Shown here piece by piece: positions 35,402-45,268 of a stretch of DNA of 64,000 bases (position 1 is its first letter; every line of letters starts with the position of its first letter). The position numbers and the translations under genes are program-made. Under the pieces are notes generated by a model, which was not told where the DNA came from, made no database searches, and saw only the letters and a list, made by a program, of their open reading frames with translations. The stretch spans positions 3,968,001 through 4,032,000 of the forward strand of contig NZ_CP009526.1 in the NCBI RefSeq assembly GCF_000969985.1, read 5' to 3'. Source of the stretch: Methanosarcina barkeri str. Wiesmoor (lineage in GTDB: Archaea; Halobacteriota; Methanosarcinia; Methanosarcinales; Methanosarcinaceae).

Positions 35402-35905
35402 ATGTCAGGGAAAAAATATTTAATTATAGTTGCAGTCATATGCCTTTTGTTAGTAGGGATTGTTATTATAAACCCATCTATGCATCATAACTCTCCTACT
35501 GGCAAAGAAGAAAACAACTCTCTTATTGGCGAAGAAAACAATAATGAAGAAGAAAACAATAATGAAGAAGAAAACAATAATGGAGAAGAAAACAATAGTG
35601 TGAGCGATAATTCTAATTCGTTTTTCATAAATAATTGGGGTAATGCAAATCATGAAGTCAATGTAGAACTACTTGACTCAAAAAATACCTCTGTATTTAG
35701 CGAATCATATACCTCAGTTCCTGGAGAAACTATAAAAGACCAATTTCCAGTTACACCAGTATCTGAAGGAGAAATTGTAGTTACATTAGATAATAATATC
35801 ATCAGGACCCAAACTATTTCAGAGGATTTAATAGGCTTGGTACTATACATCGACATAGATATGACAACCAGTAATCCATTGGACCTAAGCGTTGTTTATC
35901 CATGA
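35402..35905 (+). CDS. Membrane-anchored protein with Asn/Glu repeats and a small beta domain
   Basis: The 167-residue protein has an N-terminal anchor helix (YLIIVAVICLLLVGIVII), a linker of EENNNE units encoded by 18-bp repeats (residues about 38-70), and a C-terminal beta-rich domain (FFINNWGNANHEVNVELLDS, ETIKDQFPVTPVSEGEIVVT). The last part resembles small archaeal surface Ig-like domains. The linker length is likely variable between strains. ATG 35402 directly follows an A-rich leader without a clear ribosome site. Function is unknown. Confidence 0.65.
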   Translation: MSGKKYLIIVAVICLLLVGIVIINPSMHHNSPTGKEENNSLIGEENNNEEENNNEEENNNGEENNSVSDNSNSFFINNWGNANHEVNVELLDSKNTSVFSESYTSVPGETIKDQFPVTPVSEGEIVVTLDNNIIRTQTISEDLIGLVLYIDIDMTTSNPLDLSVVYP

Positions 35906-35978
35906 AATAAATGATGCACTATTCACCGCCGGGGTTGGGAAAAGCATTCCTATAATTATGCATAAAATCTGGAATTAT

Positions 35979-37513
35979 TTATCCTGAGAAGTTAGCAGAT
36001 ACCTCAACTTTGGTGGCACTATCTTTGAATACATTTTCCGATTTTTCCACTTCATCCAGACCATTTACGGGCAGCTCAAATATGAAAGATGAACCTTTTC
36101 CCTGAACACTTGTAAACCATACTCTGCCCTTATGCAAATCAACAAACTGTTTTACCAGAGCAAGCCCAAGGCCGGTACCTCCGTACTGCCGGTTCATACC
36201 CGAATCAATCTGTTTAAAAGGCTCAAAAAGGTATTTCTGGTCTTCAGAGGATATACCTATTCCCGTATCTGTGACCGAAAATATAGCTCTGTTTCCGATT
36301 TTTTTACAGTAGACAGATACTTTGCCTCCTTCTGGAGTGAACTTGACAGCGTTACTTATGAGGTTATAAAGGATCTGTATAAGGCGGCTTCTGTCTGCCT
36401 GAATTCCAATATCCAGCTCCAGATTAAAGTCCATTTCAAGAGATTTAACCTGAGAAAGAGGCAAGATAGTGGATTTTACCTCATCGAAAACCGATCCAAT
36501 AGAGAACTCACTGTAGTTAAGTTCCATTTTTCCGGCTTCTACTTTTGAGAGGTCAAGGATATCGTTTATAAGTCCAAGGAGATGTTTTCCGCTGACAGGA
36601 TGTTATTAACATATTTCAGCTGCTTTCCGTTGAGATCCCCAAAAACTTTTTCGAGCAGAATATCCGAAAAACCAATAATGGAGTTGAGAGGCGTCCTCAG
36701 CTCGTGACTCATATTGGTAAGAAACTCACTCTTTGTGCGGTTGGCAGCTTCAGCTTCCAGTTTTGCTCGGAGGAGATTCTCTTCGGTTCTTTTACGCTCA
36801 GATAGGTCAATGAAACATTCAACAAAATAATCTTTGTCCTCTATGGTTACCGGAACCACACTCTTAAGGATCGAAATGATTTCCTTTTGAGCATTGATAA
36901 TCATTTTTTCTGACTTATCCACATTTAGTCCGAGATCACTGATAGGACATTTTCCGACCTCTGCAGGACAGATAAATTGGCGACATATATTTCCGACAAT
37001 CTCTTCTTTTGATCTTCCAATCGTTTTAATTGCAATAGGGTTTACATCAACTATTTTGTGGCCGGAAGCTTCGATTAATAATATTCCGCAAAGGCTTTTT
37101 TCCAGTAAAGCACTCAATATCTCTCTTTCTTTTTGCACCAAACGTTCCGATACTTTACGTAAAGTTATGTCCCGGACGATTATCAAAAGAGTTTTTCTTT
37201 GGTCACGTATGGCTAAGGAACTAACCTCTACATCGAGGATACTATTATCTGACTGTCTGACTGTCTGACCTTTTGATCTTCGCCTCAAAAAACGCCGATC
37301 TGTTCTCCAGAGTTACATTCAATGCGTTCTGGAAGCCGGGAAGAGATTCTTCAGTAAATAGAGAAATGAGGGAAATTTTTTCAAGATGAACCATATCATA
37401 TCCGAGAAGTTTACAGCCTTTAGGGTTAACTTCCAGAATACGCTCCCTTTTGTTATGAAAATTGCATCATTGGATTACTCAAATAGAACCCTATATATTT
37501 CGTCTTTAGCCAT
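35979..37513 (-). pseudogene. PAS-PAS-histidine kinase with several frameshifts and a stop
   Basis: Family-type sequence runs over about 510 codons but in different frames. ATG 37511-37513 gives MAKDEIYRVLFE and then a TAA. A shifted frame continues ERILEVNPKGCKLLGYDMVH as a PAS domain. The next segment holds a second PAS ([20 protein letters not shown]) and the HisKA helix [20 protein letters not shown]. After a one-base deletion near 36590 the sequence resumes [20 protein letters not shown] and an HATPase domain (ATDTGIGISSEDQK-like, QYGGTGLGLALVKQF). At least three lesions and the early stop make it non-functional as a single protein. Confidence 0.8.
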
Positions 37514-37781
37514 TAGATTGATATGACAACGTCGGTAAAATGGAGGAAATAGAAATTAAAGAATAAGTTAAGCACCAAACTAAAAGAATATTAGGAAAAT
37601 TTAGAAATGTTTTGAAAAATTCTTATATAGGATATAATCTCCAGATTATGCGTCCAGATACTCAGGAAATGTTATGACTTTTTAGAACGTCTTAATTAGA
37701 ACCAAAACACACACTACTTTAAACACCAGGTCGAATGTTTTCACTACTTCCCATTAAAACATGAACTTTATTTGATCTTTT

Positions 37782-37919
37782 TTAAGGTCTGTTACCCTTT
37801 TTCAGTCTTGATAGGGCATGACCTGGCTTCATGAGATTCTTCACTGATCTTAATTTTGTTCCAGCCAGCAGATAGACTTCAGCCGAATCAAGTTCTATGC
37901 TGCCCGAGTAAAATGCTGT
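37782..37919 (-). pseudogene. Remnant of a metallophosphoesterase C-terminus
   Basis: The minus strand reads AFYSGSIELDSAEVYLLAGT then KLRSVKNLMKPGHALSRLKK to a TAA at 37782-37784. This resembles the C-terminus of the intact phosphoesterase at 43726-44583 (VFYSGGIKLEASEVYLLDGT). The upstream part is lost. It is a degraded paralog fragment located 3' of lysS. The rest of 37514-38039 holds no gene. Confidence 0.6.
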
Positions 37920-38039
37920 TCAGACTTTTCAGGAATAAGCTCCTCAGGAATAAAAAAGAAGGGGATTTTCTCCCCGACTGGCCCGTCCGTTTAGCAGGAC
38001 AAACTCGGACCTGCAGAACAAAATTAAGTACGAAATCAA

Positions 38040-39587
38040 TCAGTCTTCCCTTTTCATCTGTGGGAAAAGGATTACTTCTTTGATAGAGTCCAGGCCCGCT
38101 AGAATCATGGTAAGCCTGTCGATTCCAAGTCCCATGCCGCCTGTAGGGGGCATTCCGTATCCGAGGGCATTTACGAAATCGTAATCAATGGTCTGGGCTT
38201 CAAGGTCTCCTAACTTTCTTTTCTTGTCCTGTTCTTCGAACCTTTTTTGCTGTTCAATAGGATCGTTCAGTTCGGAATAACCATTTGCCAATTCCCAGCC
38301 ATTTAAGAAGAGCTCGAATCTCTCGACAAAGCCTTCTTTTGACCTGTGATTTTTGGCAAGAGGGGAGTTTTCCACAGGGAAATCATAAATGAAAGTCGGA
38401 TTTATCAGCTTGTCCTCTACCAGGCCTTCAAAGAGCAAGGCAAGGAACTCTCCGTAAGTTTTTGCTTTTTCGTAGTCCTCGATTCTGTTTTCGATTGCGA
38501 TTTGTTTCAATTCTTCAAGCGAGTGTGCAAAAACATCAAGTCCAGCATATTCTTTTAAGGCATCTTCCATGGAAATTCTTTTCCAGGGGGTATGAAGATT
38601 AAGTGTGTTTTCGCCAATTTTAACTTCATAGCTGCCAGTCAGCTTGAACACAAGTTCCGAAATTAGGCCTTCGGTTAAATCCATCATGTCATTGTAATCC
38701 CTGTAAGCTTCATAGACTTCGATCATGGTGAACTCAGGGTTATGAGTTGTGTCGATATCTTCATTCCTGAAATTCTTGGAGATCTCAAAGACCTTCTCGT
38801 AACCGCCAACAACAAGCCTCTTAAGATAAAGTTCAGGAGCAATTCTAAGGAAGAGTTTCTGACCGAGACAGTTATGGAAAGTCGTGAAAGGCCTTGCATT
38901 TGCGCCTCCGTACACATTCTGGAGTATTGGAGTTTCAAATTCCAGAAATTCCCTGTCAGAAAGGTATCGTCTGATCTCAGAGATGAGTTTGCTCCTCATG
39001 ACGAAAATCTCTCTCTTATCAGCATTGACTATAAGGTCAAGATACCTTTTTCTGTACCTGGTTTCAACGTCTTTTAAGCCGTGGAATTTTTCGGGAAGGG
39101 CACAGAGAGATTTTGAGAGAAGGGAGAATTCGGACACGCTGATAGAGTTCTCACCCCGTTTTGTCCTGAAAAGTGTGCCCTGAACACCTACGATATCTCC
39201 TGAATCTACCAGGGTTTTAAAAGTCTTGAAATCCTCATCAGGAAGATTTCCTTTCCTTAAAGTAACCTGAATTCTGCCCCCCTGGTCTCCAAGATCGGCA
39301 AATATCATTTTTCCAAGCCTGCGAATATTGTAAAGCCTTCCTGCGGTTCTAACCGTTAGCCCTTCATTCTTTTCAAAGTCCTCGAACTTTTTCTGGATAT
39401 CACAGATATCCCCATTCTTTTCAAATTTATAGGGGTACGGATTAAGTCCCTGGCTTTTGATGCCGTTTAGTTTTGCAAGTTTAGAATCATCAAAGACCCT
39501 GCTATCTGAAATATCATTATTGTCAGATTCATTGTCAGACGGTACAAGGCTATCTGACATTTTTTCATTGTTAATTTCCATGCTCAT
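38040..39587 (-). CDS. lysS: Lysyl-tRNA synthetase, class II
   Basis: The 515-residue protein has an anticodon-binding OB domain (VRTAGRLYNIRRLGKMIFAD, about 75-175) and class II catalytic motifs: motif 2 FRNEDIDTTHNPEFTMIEVY and motif 3 GMGLGIDRLTMIL near the C-terminus. It charges tRNA-Lys with lysine in the cytoplasm. A low-complexity acidic N-terminal extension (about 40 residues, SDNESDNNDISDS) precedes the core. Methanosarcina species are known to carry both class I and class II LysRS; the class I gene is not in this window. It is apparently monocistronic, with about 500 bp of AT-rich DNA upstream. Confidence 0.95.
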   Translation of the reverse strand: MSMEINNEKMSDSLVPSDNESDNNDISDSRVFDDSKLAKLNGIKSQGLNPYPYKFEKNGDICDIQKKFEDFEKNEGLTVRTAGRLYNIRRLGKMIFADLGDQGGRIQVTLRKGNLPDEDFKTFKTLVDSGDIVGVQGTLFRTKRGENSISVSEFSLLSKSLCALPEKFHGLKDVETRYRKRYLDLIVNADKREIFVMRSKLISEIRRYLSDREFLEFETPILQNVYGGANARPFTTFHNCLGQKLFLRIAPELYLKRLVVGGYEKVFEISKNFRNEDIDTTHNPEFTMIEVYEAYRDYNDMMDLTEGLISELVFKLTGSYEVKIGENTLNLHTPWKRISMEDALKEYAGLDVFAHSLEELKQIAIENRIEDYEKAKTYGEFLALLFEGLVEDKLINPTFIYDFPVENSPLAKNHRSKEGFVERFELFLNGWELANGYSELNDPIEQQKRFEEQDKKRKLGDLEAQTIDYDFVNALGYGMPPTGGMGLGIDRLTMILAGLDSIKEVILFPQMKRED

Positions 39588-40099
39588 CGAATCAGTACAT
39601 CCTCTTCAGGTGAATACGAATAAACCGCTTAGTAATCGATTAGTGATCAATCAGTAAACCGATAATAAATTATTAAGTCGATCAGTAATCATATATAAGT
39701 CAGTAAGTAAGTTAACCATGAACAAATCAATAATAAATCAATATCAACGAATCAGCCATTAATAAATCAACCCGAGTGCCCACAGGAGAAAAGAATCTTG
39801 GAAGGTCTCACGGAGATTTGTGAATTTTTAGATATGTAAGTTACTAGACAATGAATTTTTTATTCATATTTCTATGGCTGAAAGCTGCAAGTCTGAATGC
39901 CAGGAATAATGAATGTCTATTAGCCTGAGTCATGACATTTAATTTTTTCCATACATCCATGCATATTATATAAACATTGAGAACACAAGTACATATATTA
40001 ATAAATTATTAGTGAAATCAGCATTATTTTATGAGAAAAATAAGTATCAAATTAGTTGCAAAATTTTCATAGTACTATTGCAAATGTATCCTATGTCTA
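39588..40099. other. AT-rich region upstream of lysS
   Basis: It contains short degenerate repeats of AATCAGTAA/AATCAATAA type (about 39630-39780). No T-box-like or tRNA-like fold was found. Confidence 0.45.
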
Positions 40100-42937
40100 T
40101 TAATTCATAGACTTCGGATTTTCCACTACACTAAAAGTAATTTTAAATTTGGTCCCCGGTTTTCGTTTAAGTTCGATTTTCCCACCAAGCTGGTCAACAA
40201 GAGTACTTACTAACTGCAGTCCCAGTGATTCAAGATTGCCTAATTCTAAATTATCAGGAATTCCTTTTCCATTATCTGAAACTATCAGGATGAAAAGAGA
40301 TTTACTTATCTCGTCATTGGTTCCTTTCCTGCAAAGCTTAATTCGAATTTCCCCATCTTGGTCTTCAGTAAACGCATGTTTGAGGGAATTGGAGACTAGC
40401 TCATTAACAATTATTCCTAACGGGACAGCAGTATCCATATTAAAGAATGCATTTTCTTCGAGATCTGTGAATAAGCCGAGATTTTTACTATAAAGTCTGT
40501 AAGTCTGGAAAAGGTTCTCAGCCAATTTTTTAAGGTATTCAGAAAAATTCACGGTGTCGGTTCCCTCTCCTTTATATAGTTCTTCGTGGATGAGAGCCAT
40601 AGATATAACTCGATTCTGGCTTTCCCTAAAAGCCTCAATAACATTGAGATTATCGAACTTCTCAGCCTGAAGATCAAGAAGAGAAGAGATAACCTGCAGA
40701 TTATTTTTGATCCTGTGGTGAATTTCTTTCTTACGGGCAGTCTCGAGATTTGACAGAGCTTCCTCTGCCTTTTTTTTCTCGGTGATATCGAGAACAAAGG
40801 CTAATCCTTCATAAGGCACATTGAAGGTAGATACTCCAATAATGACAGGTACGCGCGAGCCATCTTTGCGGATGTACTCCTTCTCATAAAGAGTACTCAC
40901 ACCTTTTGATTTGAGTTCAGCAATAGCTCGTTCATCCAGGGAAAAGTATTCCGGTGGAGTCATCTTATCCCATTTAATTTGCCCAGTCTGCAAGTCCTCG
41001 CGAGTGTAACCGACAATCTTCAGGAACTTATCGTTAGAATCTGTTATCGAACCGTTCAAAGTGTAGAAACACACACCGATCATATCTGATTCGTAAAATC
41101 GACGTAGACGCTTTTCGCTCTCACGCAATGCTTCTTCCGCCTTGACACGCTCAGTAATGTCCCTTACAATAGCTGAGATAGCTACAAGCTTTCCAGATGC
41201 GTCAAAAACCGGAGAAAGAGTTATTGAAGCATTTATTAAGGTACCATCCTTTTTCAACTGCAGAGTTTTGTAATGTCGGATCTTTTCTTTTTGTTTAATT
41301 TTTTCAATTAACTGTTTTATTTCCCCTTTGAGATTATCCGGTTCAAGGATTGAGACATTTTTCCCCAGAATTTCTTCAGCTGAATATTCATAAATCTGCT
41401 CTGCACCCTTATTCCAGCTTGTAATAATACATTCAAGAGACTCAGTTATAATAGCATCGTCCGATGATTCCATTGCATTCAACAATGTCTGAATTTTCTC
41501 TTCAGCTTTTTTACTTTCAGTAATGTCCTGAACTATTCCTTTTATTTTAGTGGGGGTGTTTTCACTATTATACACGAATTCGGATTTTAGATGGACTATA
41601 CGTTCTTCCCCATTTGCTAAGACAATCCTGTAATCGATAACAAAAAGATCTTTCTTTGCAGCTTTTTTAAGGGCATTACGGTAGTAGTCTCGGTCATCGG
41701 GATGTATACAACCTAAATATTCATAGTAAGAAGGTGCTGACTCTTGAGGATCACGTCCGAAAATACGATACATTTCCTCAGACCAGTAGGCTTTATCAGT
41801 TTCAATATCCCACTCCCAGTTTCCAATATGAGCCATTTTCTGAGCTTCAGCAAGACCTGTCTCACTCTCTTTTAATGAATTGTAAGCCTTCTCAAGCTCG
41901 GCTGTTCGCTCTTTAACTTTTTCTTCTAGACATTTATGTGTTTTTTTTAGAGTCTCTTCAACTTTTTTGCGCTCTGTAATATCGCGGACAATTCCTCCAC
42001 TGAAGAGTGGCTTTCCATTCCAATCTTTATTCACCATAAATCTATCAGAGAACCAGCGATATCTGCCGTCCTTGTGTTTAAACCGGTACTCCAGAGTTCC
42101 AGAAACAGTATCGCATGCCTGAGCCAGTCCCGAAGTAACTATGGGACGATCATCGGGATGAATACAACCAAGAGCCTCACTCTCGTTCATTGAACTTATT
42201 TCCTGGGCAGAGAAGCCAGTAATCTTCTCTACCACCGGGCTTATGTAATCATATCTATCGGTCTGAAGGTTTCGTCTGTAAGCTACATCGAGTGAGTTCT
42301 CAAGGACCGAACGGAACTGCTCTTCACTCTCCTTTAATGCGCCCAGAAGGTCTTCACGTTCCGCCAGCGACTGGGCCAGCTTAAGATTGCTGTAGCCTAA
42401 CTGTGAAATAACGTTAGCAAAAGTTATAAAGAAGGCCATGCCTGTATTCACTGCTTCCCTGCTCAACCGTGGAACTTTTTCAAGCGCAGCTATGTATTCT
42501 TCCTCATTAAAGCCATATTTTCTGGCCTGGGAGCGGAAAAGCTCATAGTCCAGAGGTTCATCTTCAAAAAAGAACTGACCTGAGAAAATATTGGCAACGT
42601 GCTGACCGCCAACTATAACGGGAGTCGCTATGTCCCACATGTTGTTTTTGCATTTATAGAGCTTGAACTCTCCTGGAGAAATGCCTGCAGACAGCTCTAT
42701 GTCACTCTCTACGCAGTGCTTACAGGTTTCGGGGTGAACTCTGTGGAATCGCGTGCAGATATCCTGCCATCCTACGCCTACCAGAACATTGCCTTTTAGA
42801 TCGTCCAGGCTCATGGGTATCTGAGTAATCTTGTAGAAGTTGTCCATCATAGACTGGATCGCCTGAACGTCAACGATATCAGTGATTTCCAGTTTATCCA
42901 CCTCCCGAGCAGGTGAAAGAATATCTTCTATAGTCAC
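40100..42937 (-). CDS. Multi-PAS sensor histidine kinase with PocR sensory domain
   Basis: The 945-residue soluble protein starts with a PocR ligand-binding domain (about 20-190) holding conserved cysteines (HPETCKHCVESD, YKCKNNMW). Four PAS/PAC units follow (roughly 205-330, 365-480, 485-605, 610-730; each ends in a DITERKKVEE- or DITEKKKAEE-like linker). The transmitter is of the HisKA_2/HWE type with HHRIKNNLQVISSLLDLQAE (phospho-acceptor in HHRIKNN). The HATPase domain contains PLGIIVNELVSNSLKHAF and DNGKGIPDNLELGNL. There is no membrane helix, so it senses an internal signal. PocR domains are thought to bind small hydrocarbon-like metabolites. No response regulator is nearby. Confidence 0.88.
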   Translation of the reverse strand: MTIEDILSPAREVDKLEITDIVDVQAIQSMMDNFYKITQIPMSLDDLKGNVLVGVGWQDICTRFHRVHPETCKHCVESDIELSAGISPGEFKLYKCKNNMWDIATPVIVGGQHVANIFSGQFFFEDEPLDYELFRSQARKYGFNEEEYIAALEKVPRLSREAVNTGMAFFITFANVISQLGYSNLKLAQSLAEREDLLGALKESEEQFRSVLENSLDVAYRRNLQTDRYDYISPVVEKITGFSAQEISSMNESEALGCIHPDDRPIVTSGLAQACDTVSGTLEYRFKHKDGRYRWFSDRFMVNKDWNGKPLFSGGIVRDITERKKVEETLKKTHKCLEEKVKERTAELEKAYNSLKESETGLAEAQKMAHIGNWEWDIETDKAYWSEEMYRIFGRDPQESAPSYYEYLGCIHPDDRDYYRNALKKAAKKDLFVIDYRIVLANGEERIVHLKSEFVYNSENTPTKIKGIVQDITESKKAEEKIQTLLNAMESSDDAIITESLECIITSWNKGAEQIYEYSAEEILGKNVSILEPDNLKGEIKQLIEKIKQKEKIRHYKTLQLKKDGTLINASITLSPVFDASGKLVAISAIVRDITERVKAEEALRESEKRLRRFYESDMIGVCFYTLNGSITDSNDKFLKIVGYTREDLQTGQIKWDKMTPPEYFSLDERAIAELKSKGVSTLYEKEYIRKDGSRVPVIIGVSTFNVPYEGLAFVLDITEKKKAEEALSNLETARKKEIHHRIKNNLQVISSLLDLQAEKFDNLNVIEAFRESQNRVISMALIHEELYKGEGTDTVNFSEYLKKLAENLFQTYRLYSKNLGLFTDLEENAFFNMDTAVPLGIIVNELVSNSLKHAFTEDQDGEIRIKLCRKGTNDEISKSLFILIVSDNGKGIPDNLELGNLESLGLQLVSTLVDQLGGKIELKRKPGTKFKITFSVVENPKSMN

Positions 42938-43725
42938 GAGGCTAAATAATGCAACTGCTCAAGTGAGATACAATGAGATTTTTGTTGCAACAATTACAGG
43001 CGTGACTATAACTTCTACCTGATGTGCTGCTCACTCTGGCCCAACACTTTCTCAGTCTGCTTGCATTCAGTTGTATTTTTCCGCCTGGAGTTTTCGATCC
43101 TTTCCCATTTTCCTTCCCTTTTGACCAAAGAAACCTGATGGTTCAAAACTAAGTTGATAGTATCTGCTGCGCTGCACATACTAAGAAAATATAAGCACTG
43201 AATGAGTATCTGTCATTTGTCAGTAGATAGAGAAGCTAATATTAATATTTTCAAAACTCCTCGATTCTATGAGTTTTCACTTACTCTATAAATAATACAA
43301 ATATCCAAAATAGTTATATGCGTTAAATTTTAAAAAGATTTGGATATTATGGTAATGTTAATACTGCACAGAATAATAAATGTGGGAATAATTTTTCCAT
43401 GCCTTCCACGCCTTCCGTGGTGATAAATTAAGTTCAAATATTCACGTTTGGGATTATAGACTCAGTATCAAAATCCAGTGATGAACATAAAATAAAAAAT
43501 CACTAGATTTTATAATTGGTCCCAATCTTGAAATACAATTTTGGGATTGAAGTCTTTAGATGTCGAATATTGATGTTGATGAAAACTGGATTCTTCTTGC
43601 GGATTCAGATTTTCAATCAAGAAATACAAAAATCACTAGATTTTGGAACAGGGTCGGATTATAGTTAAAGCTAAATTCTTTGTCTACATGCCAAATCATC
43701 TTATGTAGAGCCTTTTGAATTCATA
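42938..43725. other. Long AT-rich intergenic region
   Basis: The only structure noted is a direct repeat of AAAAATCACTAGATTTT at about 43497-43513 and 43629-43645. No gene was found. Confidence 0.5.
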
Positions 43726-44583
43726 TTATACTGAGCCTTTTGAATTCCTGCATCTTCGATTCCTATTCTTGTTTCTAACTCTTGTATGCTTCAGCTTCCG
43801 AATATTCCTGAGAAGTCCGAGCCTTGTTCCATCAAGTAAATACACTTCCGAAGCCTCAAGTTTAATTCCACCGGAGTAAAAAACCGGGCCCAGCAACTCC
43901 TCCTGAGTGGATTCGTTAAAAGGAACGCCTCCACAGAGCTCATTAAAAGCTGGCATTACGAAGAGTTCAGGATCTGCCCACTGTGCAAGATTCTCAAAAT
44001 TGAGGTTTCCGAAATGAGCTTTCAGGATTTCCAGATTGAACTTTGTCTTGATCCAGGCAGGTTCAACTACTGAGTAACCAAACGAATCTGTAAAACGAAA
44101 AGTGGGATGATTATGGGCGGTGACTACATAAGATGCAGCCAGCAGTTCAGGGTCAGGCCAGGTATGCCCATGGAAATATCCCACTCCGTCAATAACCACA
44201 CCACGCGCGGAATGAACCCTGATATCTTTTTGCCTGTTGAAAAGAAGTTCAATTCCTCCATCATGGTTTCCGGGAATAATATCAACGTGTGCATATTCTG
44301 CAAGGGTTTCGAGGAAGCGAGGAATTTCGTCTTTCTCCTGCCAGGAGACCTTAGGAACATTATGTTTCACGTCCCCAAGAAGTACTACTCTATCAGGGGA
44401 ATTTGCCCGGATATACCCAAGAAGCTTTTCCAGCCGCCCTTTCATCTGGCTGGGTAAATTTATCCCACTCCTGTACAGATCCCATTCGATCCCAAGGTGG
44501 ATATCGGCAACTACCAGTGAGGTTTCGGTGTTCCTGATGATGAGGGCAGGTTCTTCAATAAGAGGTGTGATTTCGGGTGGCAT
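43726..44583 (-). CDS. ICC-like metallophosphoesterase (COG1407 type)
   Basis: The 285-residue protein carries the calcineurin-like phosphoesterase motifs in order: VADIHLG, LGDVKHN, PGNHDGG, GYFHGHTWP and VVTAHNHPTF. These coordinate two metal ions for phosphodiester or phosphomonoester hydrolysis. The archaeal COG1407 family is often linked with helicases and DNA repair; here the lhr gene is about 9 kb away, so a direct link is not indicated. The C-terminus (VFYSGGIKLEASEVYLLDGT) is echoed by a decayed fragment at 37782-37919. The substrate is unknown. Confidence 0.88.
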   Translation of the reverse strand: MPPEITPLIEEPALIIRNTETSLVVADIHLGIEWDLYRSGINLPSQMKGRLEKLLGYIRANSPDRVVLLGDVKHNVPKVSWQEKDEIPRFLETLAEYAHVDIIPGNHDGGIELLFNRQKDIRVHSARGVVIDGVGYFHGHTWPDPELLAASYVVTAHNHPTFRFTDSFGYSVVEPAWIKTKFNLEILKAHFGNLNFENLAQWADPELFVMPAFNELCGGVPFNESTQEELLGPVFYSGGIKLEASEVYLLDGTRLGLLRNIRKLKHTRVRNKNRNRRCRNSKGSV

Positions 44584-45083
44584 AGTCGATAAAAGGTTGT
44601 TTTTCAGGATTTGAAAAAATTATTCTTTCTGAAAAGAAAACTATTCTTGGAAATAAAGTATGACTTTTCAGACCCGTAGCAATATGTAGTTTACGATATT
44701 TAAATGATCGGGACTGAACCGTATGTAATAGGTAGAGGGAAATATCATGATACAAAACGCGATTCTTGTAAAAATCCGAAAACTGAGAAGAACTAGAAGA
44801 CAGTAGAGAGAAGAACAAAGAATACGATCAATCAAAGCCTTACGTCGTGGTCCCGTCCTTTCCTGCAACCTAAGGCTTACTAGCACTCCAAATAAGAGAA
44901 ATAGCAGTATTACAACTCTCTGAACCAGACGAGCTGCACAAGATACCAAATTGTTTGCTGTCAGTTAGAACGCAATTTTGTATTCCAAAAATATATATAT
45001 GCTGCCATTTATATACATAGAATTGAATAATATAGTTTTTATCCATTGAAACAGGGGGAAATTTCAGATGGGGGTAAAGGAAA
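44584..45083. other. Intergenic region with the amidohydrolase promoter
   Basis: It contains no credible gene. Bases from 44994 belong to the duplicated segment; TTTATATACA at 45008-45017 is the probable TATA element, and AAAGGA at about 45077-45082 the ribosome site. Confidence 0.55.
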
Positions 45084-45268
45084 ATGGGAGCAACAACACC
45101 GGCTGATCAGGCAGCCAAACCAAAGACTCTTTTTACCAATGTTCACGTCTTCGACGGCGTGCACGAGAAGCGCATCGAGAATGCCTACGTGCTGGTTGAA
45201 GGTAATCTAATCAAGCAGATCTCGGCCCAGAAGATCACCGCTGACGGCGCGATGGTGATCGACGGCGG
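44994..45268 (+). repeat. Direct repeat, copy A: promoter, leader and 5' end of amidohydrolase
   Basis: These 275 bases are nearly identical to 48809-49082, with about four substitutions and one single-base indel (in the G-run of the leader). The repeat spans the TATA element, leader, start codon and first about 60 codons. Similarity drops sharply after GATCGACGGCGG. Confidence 0.95.

Noticed and set aside
44668-44949. 93-codon minus-strand frame with hydrophobic stretches
   Set aside because: No ribosome site or family and it overlaps another chance frame; probably accidental.
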